NCBI GenBank assembly: GCA_964437215.1 | Contig: CAYTFZ010000003.1 | Span: 1-64,000 of the forward strand | DNA: 64,000 nt | Source: JAAYAN01 sp964437215 | GTDB lineage: Bacteria > Bacteroidota > Ignavibacteria > Ignavibacteriales > Melioribacteraceae | Reading direction: 5' to 3' | In this document: piece after piece, positions 9,155 to 17,691 of the stretch | How the letters are laid out: each line of letters begins with the position of its first letter | How positions within the stretch are numbered: the first letter of the stretch is position 1 | Position numbers and translations under genes: made by a program | Notes under the pieces: generated by a model | Databases searched by the model: none | Told to the model about the DNA's origin: nothing | What the model saw: only the letters and a program-made list of their open reading frames with translations

Positions 9155-9985
9155 TTATTCTAACTCAAATGATAAGCAGCATTTAAATTTACCGCAAGGT
9201 CCGCTAAGTTTATTTAAATTACCTGAAGAGTTTTGTTCTGTTGCTATTTGAGTTGTTATTTTCTTAAAATTGTCTAAAAAAGATGCACAACAATATTCGC
9301 GGCCGCATGTTCCTAAACCTCCGACTTTTTTAGCTTCATCTCTAACGCCTATCTGACGTAATTCAATTCTTGTTTTAAATATAGAAGCTAGTTCCTTAGC
9401 TAATTCTCTAAAATCTACCCGGCTGTCGGATGTATAGAAAAAATAAAGCTTCTTTCTATCAAATTGAAAATGAACATCAACAAGTTTCATATTTAATTCA
9501 TATTTATCGGCACATTTACGAAAAGTATTTTTCGAAGATTCTTCATCAGCACAATTTTGAACAAATTGTTCAATATCTTTATCAGTGGCAATTCGGGATG
9601 CCAATGGTAAATCTTCATTGAAAAGACCCATCCTATCCCTTTTATATTTAACAATATCTCCAGTTTCTCTAACTTCAGAAATTTCCAAAACATCATTAAT
9701 CTGAACAATTACTTTATCACCTTTATGAAATTCAACAGAATTATCGGGGATTAAACAAAAATGTTCACCTAACAGACCTTTACAATGAGCTTCAAAAATA
9801 TTTCTATTGTCGTCAGATTCTCGAACATTAACATCTTGGTTGCATCCTTCGCAATTACACGGTTTAACTAATAATTGCTCAACTATTTGATGCTGCAAAA
9901 TTTTATTAGAATCAATTTCAAGCAAATCGTGTTTGTCAGACTCAAACTCCGAACTTTTAAAAAAAGACAGATCAATATTTAACAC
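9155..9985 (-). CDS. PSP1 domain protein, YaaT family
   Basis: A 276-residue protein with a PSP1 C-terminal domain. The core runs from KLVDVHFQFDRKKLYFFYTS to DFRELAKELASIF, RIELRQIGVRDEAK and GGLGTCGREYCC, followed by a second cysteine cluster SGPCGKFKCCLSFE. In Bacillus, YaaT belongs to the YaaT/YlbF/YmcA complex affecting RNA processing and competence, and lies beside holB exactly as here. An N-terminal cysteine group (PCNCEGC) is also present. Translation most likely begins at GTG 9985 directly after the holB stop, since no in-frame ATG occurs until far inside the protein. Confidence 0.9.
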   Translation of the reverse strand: MLNIDLSFFKSSEFESDKHDLLEIDSNKILQHQIVEQLLVKPCNCEGCNQDVNVRESDDNRNIFEAHCKGLLGEHFCLIPDNSVEFHKGDKVIVQINDVLEISEVRETGDIVKYKRDRMGLFNEDLPLASRIATDKDIEQFVQNCADEESSKNTFRKCADKYELNMKLVDVHFQFDRKKLYFFYTSDSRVDFRELAKELASIFKTRIELRQIGVRDEAKKVGGLGTCGREYCCASFLDNFKKITTQIATEQNSSGNLNKLSGPCGKFKCCLSFELE

Positions 9986-11095
9986 TTAAGACCTCTTAGC
10001 TAATGATGTTAGTTCAAATATAATATTCATCCATAAAATATTCAAGTTTACGTTGTTTTCAAAGTACCCGGTTATTTCATCTATGCGTTTTATCACATTA
10101 AAAATATCAGCATTGTTATATCCACGTATAAATTTATGAATTGTATCAGGATATTTAACGAAATAGACAATATCTTTTCCATATTTAACTGAAAGAACAT
10201 CCATAAGCCATTTTTTTATAACGTCAATAAGTAATAATGAATATTCCAATTCATTATCGATAATATATTTACTTAAATATTCCCAAGATGTATTTTGTAA
10301 ATTTGCCATGCTGAAACGAATTATATTAATAACATCATCCAGAAATTCATCGAAATTATTATTTAATAGATAAACAGCTTTTTCAATAGATCCATCTGCA
10401 AAATAACAAACTCGTTCTGCATAATTATTATCAATTGAAAAATACTTTACCAAAATATTAGCTATATCATCGTTGCTTAGCGGTTTAAATTTTACTAACC
10501 AGCATCTTGATAAAATTGTTGGAAGGAGCTTTTCTTTATTAGGAGTAGAAATGATAAATATTACACCTTCAGGAGGTTCTTCCAGACTTTTAAGGAATGC
10601 ATTTTGCGCATCTTCAGTCATTAAATGAGCTTTATCAAAAAAAATGAATCTGTATTTAATATCGCTGTAATTTATTGAGATAAATTTCCTGACATCTCTT
10701 ATCGAATTAATTTTGATATTATTTGCATCAGGTATATTAATTATATGATAAGGGTTATTTATTTTACTATTTATTTCTTCTTGAATTAGTTTAATTTCTT
10801 CATCTTTCAGCTTTTCGGTAGGAGAATGATCTGAAGTCTCCCCCTTCCCTCTTGGTAACGGAATTACAAATTTAAAAAAAGGCTCTCGCAGATACTTAAA
10901 ATTTGTTATTTCCGCTGTGTTATCAAATTTGCTATAAATTAATTTTGCAAATTCAGCTGCTGCAAAAAATTTACCACAACCAGAAGTTCCCTCAAACAAA
11001 AAAGCATGAGGAATTTTGTTTGAATTTAAGATGTTTATTAACTGTTTTGAAATTTCATTTTGCCCTGTTACGGATAAAATATGGTTATCATTCAT
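9986..11095 (-). CDS. holB: DNA polymerase III delta-prime subunit
   Basis: A 369-residue clamp-loader subunit. ATG 11095 is preferred over the TTG two codons earlier. Motifs: HAFLFEGTSGCGKFFAAAEF, where the P-loop Thr/Ser is Phe so nucleotide binding is doubtful, as in delta-prime subunits elsewhere; FIFFDKAHLMTEDAQNAFLK; SLEEPPEGVIFIISTP; and ILSRCWLVKF with the SRC arginine finger. The zinc-binding cysteines of canonical delta-prime are not apparent. Its stop is immediately followed by the YaaT start, and a DUF2795 gene precedes it by about 9 bp. Confidence 0.9.
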   Translation of the reverse strand: MNDNHILSVTGQNEISKQLINILNSNKIPHAFLFEGTSGCGKFFAAAEFAKLIYSKFDNTAEITNFKYLREPFFKFVIPLPRGKGETSDHSPTEKLKDEEIKLIQEEINSKINNPYHIINIPDANNIKINSIRDVRKFISINYSDIKYRFIFFDKAHLMTEDAQNAFLKSLEEPPEGVIFIISTPNKEKLLPTILSRCWLVKFKPLSNDDIANILVKYFSIDNNYAERVCYFADGSIEKAVYLLNNNFDEFLDDVINIIRFSMANLQNTSWEYLSKYIIDNELEYSLLLIDVIKKWLMDVLSVKYGKDIVYFVKYPDTIHKFIRGYNNADIFNVIKRIDEITGYFENNVNLNILWMNIIFELTSLAKRS

Positions 11096-11104
11096 TTTCA
11101 ATAA

Positions 11105-11326
11105 TCAATATTCATCCTCGCTGAAAAAGAAATCTTCATCACTAGGAAAATCAGGCCAGATGTCTTCAATTGATTCATAAGGTTCATCGCCATCTTCAAG
11201 TTCAAGAAGGTTTTCAATTAATTCCCGCGGAGCTCCAATTCTGTCTGCATAATCAATTAATTCATCTTTAGTTGCAGGCCATGGTGCATCGTCAAGATAT
11301 GATGCTAGCTCAACTGTCCAAATCAT
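11105..11326 (-). CDS. DUF2795 domain protein
   Basis: A 73-residue acidic protein. Residues 1-50 match the DUF2795 pattern: WTVELASYLDDAPWPATKDE, LIDYADRIGAP and ELIENLLELEDGDEPYES. The tail is strongly acidic (DFPSDEDFFFSEDEY). No biochemical role is established for this family, and short versions like this are widespread in the Bacteroidota/Chlorobiota group. A good Shine-Dalgarno, AGGAGA, precedes ATG 11326, which overlaps the stop of the M23 peptidase (ATGA). Confidence 0.85.
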   Translation of the reverse strand: MIWTVELASYLDDAPWPATKDELIDYADRIGAPRELIENLLELEDGDEPYESIEDIWPDFPSDEDFFFSEDEY

Positions 11327-12264
11327 ATTTTATCTCCTAATGTTTTTTTATCCCGGCTTAATAAAAATTCTTTTGTTGTAAATTCTTCTGTAATATATTC
11401 AATAGGGTTAACAGGTATTTTATGGAATAAGACTTCATAATGTAAGTGAGGACCTGTTGTTAAACTCCCAGAATTACCGCTTAAAGCAATTTTATCACCA
11501 CGGTTAATCTTGACACCTTCTTTTATTAAAGCTGAATTAAGATGCGCAAATAGAGTAGAATAACCGAATCCATGATCTATTTCAACCGTTAAACCGTAAC
11601 CGTTTCTATAACCAACGAAAGAAACTTTTCCTTTTCCTGTTGCATATACAGGCGTATTCATATCCGTTATTATATCTATTCCTGTATGCATTCTCATATA
11701 TCCGAGTAATGGATGCATCCTTCCACCAAACATGCTACCATATCTTCCTTCTACAATTGGTTTTATTGCAGGTATAGATTCTGAATATTTCTCAAAATAA
11801 TTAATGCGGTTTTCTAATTCCTTAAAATTAATTTTTCCTATTTCAAGTTTTGATTGAATGTTATCCTGAATTAAGGAAGAAGAATTCAGAATATCCTCTG
11901 AATGTTCGAGGTAATTATTAAAAACACCGCCACCTGTTCCAATACTGTCAAACAGATTATAGAAGCTTTTTTTGTTGAGTTTTATGCACATATCGTTATT
12001 TGATAAAGCCAAATTGTTAAGCTTGTTATCTAATAATTCAAATTTTACTAGAATATCGGAAATATTGTTAACGTAATGAGCACTGTCCGATTTGCATTCT
12101 TCTATAGTTTTTTTGTCATTTAAAAATGCAACTGTTACACCCCGCCATAAAAGCAAAGATGCAACTAAAGATATTAAACAAGTTGATGCAATTAATTTTA
12201 ACCAAAAATAATTGACAACAACAAAGTTCAGTTTACGATTTGAATAATAGTAAATTTTTTTCAT
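11323..12264 (-). CDS. M23 family metallopeptidase, membrane-anchored
   Basis: A 313-residue peptidoglycan hydrolase-like protein. An N-terminal signal anchor (about residues 22-50, FWLKLIASTCLISLVASLLL) puts the rest in the periplasm. A helical region around 55-160 follows, then a LytM/peptidase M23 domain. Zinc ligands are visible in GRMHPLLGYMRMHTGIDI, and the second motif is GPHLHYEVLF. All ligands appear present, so it may be an active endopeptidase rather than an EnvC-like activator. It lies 52 bp downstream of hprK and overlaps the DUF2795 gene. Confidence 0.93.
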   Translation of the reverse strand: MKKIYYYSNRKLNFVVVNYFWLKLIASTCLISLVASLLLWRGVTVAFLNDKKTIEECKSDSAHYVNNISDILVKFELLDNKLNNLALSNNDMCIKLNKKSFYNLFDSIGTGGGVFNNYLEHSEDILNSSSLIQDNIQSKLEIGKINFKELENRINYFEKYSESIPAIKPIVEGRYGSMFGGRMHPLLGYMRMHTGIDIITDMNTPVYATGKGKVSFVGYRNGYGLTVEIDHGFGYSTLFAHLNSALIKEGVKINRGDKIALSGNSGSLTTGPHLHYEVLFHKIPVNPIEYITEEFTTKEFLLSRDKKTLGDKI

Positions 12265-12316
12265 ATTAAACAGTGTGCGAATTTAACAAAACGAGACAAT
12301 TTAGTCAAGTAATATT

Positions 12317-13333
12317 CTATTCAAAATCGTGTTCAAAGTAATTAATTGTTCGGTTATCTTTTTCTTCTGTCTTTTTTCTAATACTTTCTTTTAATTTATT
12401 CTCAAATTCCTTTGCCGTGTCGTAGCCGAAATGTTTTAAAAGATAATTTAATGCAATAACCTCGGAAATAACAGTAATATTTTTCCCAGGTAAAATCGGA
12501 AGTTTTACATACGGAAGTTCAATATCCAAAATATCAATTGTTTTATTATCCAAACCGGTGCGCGTATATGTTGCAGCATTATCCCATAGTTCAAGTTCAA
12601 TTATTATTTCAAGTCTTTTTTGAAAACGGATAGAACGAACACCGAACATACTTTTAACGTCGACAATCCCGATTCCGCGGACTTCCATAAAATGTTTAAC
12701 CAATTTTGTACCCGAACCAATTAAAACATTTTCTCCTTTTTTTGTAAGAATAACAACATCATCAGCTACAAGTCTGTGCCCACGTTCCACCAAATCAAGC
12801 GCTACTTCACTTTTCCCTATGCCCGATTTGCCGATAAACAACATACCTACTCCGTAAACATCAACAAATGATCCGTGTATGGAAACTCTTGGAGCAAATT
12901 GGTCATCAAGAAAATCACCGACAAAATAAGATAATTTTGTTGTTGAATAATCACTCCCAAAAACAGCAATGCCTTGATTCTGAGCAATAGAAACCATCTC
13001 TTCGGGAGGTGTGTTCCCGTCTGTTACAATGATGCAGGGAATATCAAATTGAAGCAGCCTTTCAAATACTTGTCTTCGCTGATTACTATCAAGTTGTTGC
13101 AAATAACGTAATTCTGTATTTCCAACTATTTGAACTCTGTTGTAAGTAAAAAGATCTACAAACCCGGCCAAAGCGAGACCGGGTCTGTGAATATTTTGAT
13201 CGCAGATTAATTTTTCAAATCCAATTTCACCGGTATAACATTTTAATTTAAATTTATCACGGGCTGTTTCAAAAAAAAATTCTACCGATATATTTTCTTT
13301 TCTTTTAGTGTTTCTGCTGTCAATCTTTATCAT
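12317..13333 (-). CDS. hprK: HPr kinase/phosphorylase
   Basis: A 338-residue bifunctional Ser/Thr kinase and phosphorylase acting on Ser46 of HPr. The N-terminal domain is followed by a P-loop, FIGKSGIGKSEVALDLVERG (about residue 167), with HRLVADDVV carrying the catalytic Asp pair. The HprK signature MEVRGIGIVDVKSMFGVRS is complete. Length is close to the usual 310-330. It overlaps hpf by four bases. No PTS sugar transporter or ptsH lies in this window, so its partner must be elsewhere or its role regulatory. Confidence 0.96.
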   Translation of the reverse strand: MIKIDSRNTKRKENISVEFFFETARDKFKLKCYTGEIGFEKLICDQNIHRPGLALAGFVDLFTYNRVQIVGNTELRYLQQLDSNQRRQVFERLLQFDIPCIIVTDGNTPPEEMVSIAQNQGIAVFGSDYSTTKLSYFVGDFLDDQFAPRVSIHGSFVDVYGVGMLFIGKSGIGKSEVALDLVERGHRLVADDVVILTKKGENVLIGSGTKLVKHFMEVRGIGIVDVKSMFGVRSIRFQKRLEIIIELELWDNAATYTRTGLDNKTIDILDIELPYVKLPILPGKNITVISEVIALNYLLKHFGYDTAKEFENKLKESIRKKTEEKDNRTINYFEHDFE

Positions 13334-13632
13334 CTTTCTTTAGAGATTTTTTTAGATTTTAATTTTTTAAGTTGTTTTTCTAATTTTGAAATTGCAAGAC
13401 TAACTGACTTGTTAAAATCTTCGCTTTCTTCCGTAACATTTAGAACACTGCCCGGTACGGAAAGTACAATTTCAGCCGTTTTAATACTTTCTACGGAGTG
13501 AGTAAAACTCAATATTACTTTTGCCTCAAGAATATCGTCGTAAAACTTTGTTAAACTGGAAACTTCCTCCTTTATAAAATCTTTTAAGGATTCTTTTGCT
13601 CTAAATTTACGGGATGTTATTTGAATTTTCAT
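13330..13632 (-). CDS. hpf: Ribosome hibernation promoting factor (short HPF/RaiA)
   Basis: A 100-residue short-form hibernation factor with the beta-alpha-beta-beta-beta-alpha pattern: MKIQITSRKFRAKESLKDFI, EEVSSLTKFYDDILEAKVIL and the C-terminal helix VSLAISKLEKQLKKLKSKK. It binds the 30S decoding region in slow growth. The C-terminal dimerisation domain of long HPF is absent. An AAAGGAG ribosome site lies five bases before ATG 13632. It is packed between a Xer recombinase and hprK, as in several Gram-negatives where hpf sits near PTS-regulatory genes. Confidence 0.93.
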   Translation of the reverse strand: MKIQITSRKFRAKESLKDFIKEEVSSLTKFYDDILEAKVILSFTHSVESIKTAEIVLSVPGSVLNVTEESEDFNKSVSLAISKLEKQLKKLKSKKISKER

Positions 13633-13643
13633 AGCAACTCCTT

Positions 13644-14546
13644 TTATGATTTTGGATGTGATGATTTATATGTTTTTTTCAATCTTTCAATACTTACATG
13701 TGTATAAATCTGTGTAGTCGATAAATTTTCGTGACCGAGTATTTCTTTCACTGCAAGAAGGTCAGCTCCCCTGTCAAGCATATGTGTTGCAGCGCTGTGA
13801 CGTAGAACGTGAGGACTTTTTTTTGAAATATCCGAAACAAGAGAAATGTATTTGTTAACTATACGGTAAACATATCGGGGATATAACTTATTTCCTTCTT
13901 CGGTTTTCAATAAAAAAATGTCTTTATCAATTATAGTATCGTTTTTTGTAATAATACTCCTTAAAACATTAATTGAACTTTCTCCAATAGGAACTATTCT
14001 TATTTTCGAACCTTTTCCAGATATTCTTAATAACTTTCTTTCAAAATCTATATTATTTATTTTTAAATTACAAAGTTCCGAAACGCGAAGAGCCGAACCA
14101 TAAAGTAATTCGAAAATTGATTTAACAACAAGATTTTTATTAACATCTTTTTCAATTTCATCAATTAAGTTAAAAATATCCACTAAAGAGTCAAGACTTA
14201 AAGTTTCAGGCAATTTCCTATGTGTTTTGGGATTCGAAATGTTTTTTAAAGGATTTTCTTCAATAATTTCATTTTTAATGAGATATTTTAAAAATCCCCG
14301 TAGACTGGATAATTTTCGTGAAATGCTTGTTTTATTAAGTTTATCACTGTTTAATTTAATAAGATAATTTTTAAAAAACCTTTCTGTAAGCTGAATAGGA
14401 TTAAATATTTCCTTTTCACTGCAAAAATCAATGAATTCGTATAAATCGTTTTTATAAGATATAACAGTATTTTCCGAATATCTTTTTATTCCTGATAAGT
14501 ATAAAAGATATTCTTCAATTTGTTCGCTGATTTTTTTATTTATCAT
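13644..14546 (-). CDS. Tyrosine recombinase XerC/XerD
   Basis: A 300-residue tyrosine recombinase of chromosome-dimer-resolution size. The N-terminal SAM-like core-binding domain spans about 1-85 (YLLYLSGIKRYSENTVISYK). Catalytic residues are visible: Arg in YGSALRVSELCNL, His-Arg in SPHVLRHSAATHML, His in ILGHENLSTTQIY and nucleophile Tyr in IYTHVS. ATG 14546 is chosen over an in-frame TTG at 14555 that overlaps the topA stop. XerC and XerD cannot be told apart from sequence alone. An integrase of a mobile element is unlikely given the housekeeping context beside topA. Confidence 0.93.
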   Translation of the reverse strand: MINKKISEQIEEYLLYLSGIKRYSENTVISYKNDLYEFIDFCSEKEIFNPIQLTERFFKNYLIKLNSDKLNKTSISRKLSSLRGFLKYLIKNEIIEENPLKNISNPKTHRKLPETLSLDSLVDIFNLIDEIEKDVNKNLVVKSIFELLYGSALRVSELCNLKINNIDFERKLLRISGKGSKIRIVPIGESSINVLRSIITKNDTIIDKDIFLLKTEEGNKLYPRYVYRIVNKYISLVSDISKKSPHVLRHSAATHMLDRGADLLAVKEILGHENLSTTQIYTHVSIERLKKTYKSSHPKS

Positions 14547-14551
14547 AAAAA

Positions 14552-16774
14552 TCAATCTGTGTTTTCATTTTCACCAGATTCATCTGCCGAAGGTTTTTTC
14601 CAGCTGATGAAGTCGCAATCTGGATATCTATTACAGCCGTAGAATATTTTACCTTTTTTAGAGCGACGGGAAACAACCTCTCCTGTTTTGCATTTCGGAC
14701 ATTTAATATCTAAAGTAAGTTGTTTTGTATAGTCGCACTCGGGATAATTTTCGCAACCGATAAATTTACCGAATTTACCTTCGCGGAAAATAGTTTTACC
14801 GCCGCATTTTTCGCAAGTGCCGCCTGTAAATACAGGTTCTTCTTTTTCTTTTTTCGGTTCTTTTATCGACTTTATGTTTTTACATTCAGGATAATTTGTG
14901 CATGCCAAAAATTTACCAAATCTGCCGACTTTAACCTCCATATCCGAACCGCATTTCTCGCACTTTACTCTTTCAATACTGCTTTCCACCTTTTTAAGAT
15001 TTTCTTCAAAAGGATTATAAAATTCAGTCATCACGTTAAGATATTGTGCATCGCCGCTTGCAATCAAGTCCAATCTGGATTCCATTTGAGCGGTATAATT
15101 TACATTAAATAATTCGGAGAAGTTATTTATTAACACACTGTTAACTCTTTTACCAAGAGAAGTTGGTCTTATTTTTCGATCTTCCTGATATATATATTCG
15201 CGGTCTTGAATTGTTCCAATTATTAAAGCATATGTACTCGGGCGTCCTATTCCGTTGCTTTCAAGTTCTCTTATTAACGTACTTTCGGTATAACGAGGCA
15301 GCGGTTTAGTAAAATGCTGCTTATTGTTTATAATTTCTGTCGACATTATTTGTTTTTCTTTAATGCCTGATGGAATTGTTTTTTCCATCGTTTCTTCATC
15401 AATTTCCGGTTTTTCTTCAGTTTCTTCATCATAAATTTTTAGGAAACCGTCAAATTTTACTTCAGTTCCTGTTGTACGAAAAACAAGATTGTCTCCTTTA
15501 ATCGAAATTGTTTTATTACTTAAAATTGCCGATGACATCTGGCTTGCAATAAACCTTTTCCAAATTAGACTGTATAATTTAAATTGATCGGGTGTAAGAT
15601 ATTTTTCAACCGCATCCGGAGAATATGTTAGCGAAGTAGGACGTATAGCTTCGTGAGCATCTTGTACTTTTGATTTCCCTTTTGCAGAATATTGTCTCGG
15701 TTTTTCGGGAGCATATTTTTTACCGAATTTTTCCAAGACATAGCTTAATGCCGAAGAAGTTATTTCATCGCTTAAGCGGTATGAGTCGGTTCTCATATAT
15801 GTTATCAAACCTGTTAATCCGTCCGGACCAAGATCAATTCCTTCGTAAAGGCTCTGCGCTATTTGCATAGTAACGCGGGGTCTTAATTTTAAGCACTTCG
15901 AGGCTTCTGCTTGAAGACTGCTTGTTATAAATGGAGGATAAGGATTTTTAATAGATTCTTTTGTTGTTATGCTGTCGATATTAAAATCCTTAATCTTTTT
16001 TATACGATTAAGGTATTCGTCAACTATATTTTTATTATTAAGGGCAATATTATTTTTGTTAAAAGTACTCCAGTCCTTTTCTGTCATCACAGGTTTGGGT
16101 TGAATTTTAATTGATTTTCCGTCTGCTTCAACTAATTTTGCTTTTAAAATGTCTTTCTTTTCGTTAGCAAACTCCCCCCAAATAGACCAATATTCTGTTG
16201 GAATGAATTTTTCAATATCCTCTTCCCTTTCGCATATTAATCTTAATGCAATTGTTTGAACTCTTCCTGCCGAAAGAGAGTTAGCGTTTGTATCAATTAT
16301 TGCCTGCCAAAGAAATGGACTTAATTTATATCCTATTATTCTGTCCATAACACGGCGTGCACGCTGCGATTCTACCATTTTGGTATCGATTGTTCTAGGG
16401 TGCTGCATTGCTTCATTAACGGAATTTTTAGTAATTTCATTGAAAAGAACACGGTAAATTTTGCCCGTGGTTTTATCTTTAATAACATCAACAATATCTT
16501 GCGCAATAGCTTCGCCTTCGCGGTCAGGGTCAGTTGCTATATATATGTTTTCGGTGGAAGAGGCAATTTTTTTGATATTTTTAATTATATCCCCTTTCCC
16601 TTTAATATTCAAAAGATCAGGTTTAAAGCCATGCTCAACATCAACACCAAGTTTCGATTTGGGCAGGTTGCGTATGTGTCCGACAGTTGCTTCTACAACA
16701 TAATTCTTTCCAAGATACTTATTTATTGTTTTTGCTTTAGAGGGTGATTCTACCAGTACAAGATTTTTAGCCAT
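14552..16774 (-). CDS. topA: DNA topoisomerase I
   Basis: A 740-residue type IA topoisomerase relaxing negative supercoils. The TOPRIM domain has LVLVESPSKAKTINKYLG and ATDPDREGEAIAQDI. The active-site Tyr is in LITYMRTDSYRLS near residue 327. ESNGIGRPSTYA and DREYI follow. Three C-terminal zinc ribbons are visible: CEKCGSDMEV...CTNYPEC, CEKCGGKTIF...CENYPEC and CPKCKTGEVV...CNRYPDC. Length is typical for a three-ribbon enzyme. It is flanked by smg upstream, an association also seen in proteobacteria, and the Xer recombinase downstream. Confidence 0.98.
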   Translation of the reverse strand: MAKNLVLVESPSKAKTINKYLGKNYVVEATVGHIRNLPKSKLGVDVEHGFKPDLLNIKGKGDIIKNIKKIASSTENIYIATDPDREGEAIAQDIVDVIKDKTTGKIYRVLFNEITKNSVNEAMQHPRTIDTKMVESQRARRVMDRIIGYKLSPFLWQAIIDTNANSLSAGRVQTIALRLICEREEDIEKFIPTEYWSIWGEFANEKKDILKAKLVEADGKSIKIQPKPVMTEKDWSTFNKNNIALNNKNIVDEYLNRIKKIKDFNIDSITTKESIKNPYPPFITSSLQAEASKCLKLRPRVTMQIAQSLYEGIDLGPDGLTGLITYMRTDSYRLSDEITSSALSYVLEKFGKKYAPEKPRQYSAKGKSKVQDAHEAIRPTSLTYSPDAVEKYLTPDQFKLYSLIWKRFIASQMSSAILSNKTISIKGDNLVFRTTGTEVKFDGFLKIYDEETEEKPEIDEETMEKTIPSGIKEKQIMSTEIINNKQHFTKPLPRYTESTLIRELESNGIGRPSTYALIIGTIQDREYIYQEDRKIRPTSLGKRVNSVLINNFSELFNVNYTAQMESRLDLIASGDAQYLNVMTEFYNPFEENLKKVESSIERVKCEKCGSDMEVKVGRFGKFLACTNYPECKNIKSIKEPKKEKEEPVFTGGTCEKCGGKTIFREGKFGKFIGCENYPECDYTKQLTLDIKCPKCKTGEVVSRRSKKGKIFYGCNRYPDCDFISWKKPSADESGENENTD

Positions 16775-16782
16775 AGTTTTTC

Positions 16783-17244
16783 TTAGTTTATTTTATCGGA
16801 AGAAAACAGCAGAACTCTGCTGCCGGGAAGAATATCAACTTCGAAATCAACTAATGATAACATAATAATAAAGTTTATATCTTCTTTTGTAATTTTGTTT
16901 TTGGGTAATAGAATTATTTGTTCTAATATCATTTCAAAGTCTATCAAATCGAGAAGTCCTACATTTTGAAGATAAAGGATATGGTTATAATTATCCATTC
17001 CTATAATCTCCTTTTCCTCATTATCTAAAACTCTGAAACGGTTACTATTTGGATCTTTATCGCTGTTTTTTAAGCGTTTGTTGCGTAATATTTTATCGTG
17101 TATAAGACTGAAAGCTATTCCTAAGGTCTGCTGGTCGAAAATATTTTTTACAGACAGACTTTTGTATACATCGTCAAGCGAGCTGTTATTATTTAATCCT
17201 TCAAGAATTTTAGCCAAAGCGTCTACAAGTTTTTCATTCATCAT
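16783..17244 (-). CDS. smg: Smg/DUF494 family protein
   Basis: A 153-residue protein recognised by the DUF494 pattern: RFRVLDNEEKEIIGMDNYNH, ILYLQNVGLLDLIDFEMILE, then EDINFIIMLSLVD, matching the Smg arrangement in which a leucine-rich helical block precedes a conserved D-L-K-W-V-like helix. The molecular role is unknown. Smg genes are often found near topA or dprA, consistent with its place directly upstream of topA. Two tandem ATGs open the gene; the first overlaps the ybeY stop (ATGA). Confidence 0.8.
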   Translation of the reverse strand: MMNEKLVDALAKILEGLNNNSSLDDVYKSLSVKNIFDQQTLGIAFSLIHDKILRNKRLKNSDKDPNSNRFRVLDNEEKEIIGMDNYNHILYLQNVGLLDLIDFEMILEQIILLPKNKITKEDINFIIMLSLVDFEVDILPGSRVLLFSSDKIN

Positions 17245-17690
17245 ATCGTAAAACTGTTTCCCTGTAATAACCCTTTATATTTATTTACGTAAGTATCTTC
17301 TTTCAATTTCATTTCACTTTTTTCATTTTCTTCAATATCATTATATCCTAAAAGATGAAGAAAACCGTGAATAATCAGTCTTAATATTTCATCATCAGCA
17401 CTGCAATTGAACGCCGAGGCATTTTCTTTTGCTACTTCGCTGCAAATAAATATTTCTCCATCCAAACTATCATTTTTATCGGAATAATTAAAGGTAATTA
17501 TATCTGTAGGGAAATTATGATCCAGATATTTTTTATTTATTTCAATCATCTTATCCGATGAAACAAAGTTAAGTTCAATAGAATCAATTTTAAAGTTAAG
17601 ATCATTTTTTAATCTTTTTATAATCTCACTTATAAGAGATTTATTATACTTAATTTTATCTTCCGAATAAATGTTAAGATTGCGTATCAA
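17241..17690 (-). CDS. ybeY: Endoribonuclease YbeY, 16S rRNA maturation factor
   Basis: A 149-residue YbeY/UPF0054 protein, which acts in 16S rRNA 3'-end maturation and 70S quality control. LNFVSSDKMIEINKKYLDHN and FPTDIITFNYSD are family motifs. The metal site reads HGFLHLLGYNDIEENE: the first two His ligands are present, but the third position, normally His, is Asp. The start is TTG 17690 with AAGGGA upstream; no in-frame ATG is near. It overlaps smg by four bases and abuts the hydrolase gene upstream. Confidence 0.93.
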   Translation of the reverse strand: MIRNLNIYSEDKIKYNKSLISEIIKRLKNDLNFKIDSIELNFVSSDKMIEINKKYLDHNFPTDIITFNYSDKNDSLDGEIFICSEVAKENASAFNCSADDEILRLIIHGFLHLLGYNDIEENEKSEMKLKEDTYVNKYKGLLQGNSFTI

Positions 17691-17691
17691 T

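Noticed and set aside
13644..14546. Xer recombinase as an integrase marking a mobile element
   Set aside because: Size, motifs and the topA-xer-hpf context fit housekeeping dimer resolution; no attachment sites or cargo are seen.
14720..16747. Several plus-strand open frames opposite topA
   Set aside because: They are cysteine- and phenylalanine-rich mirror images of the topA coding sequence, without ribosome sites or motifs.
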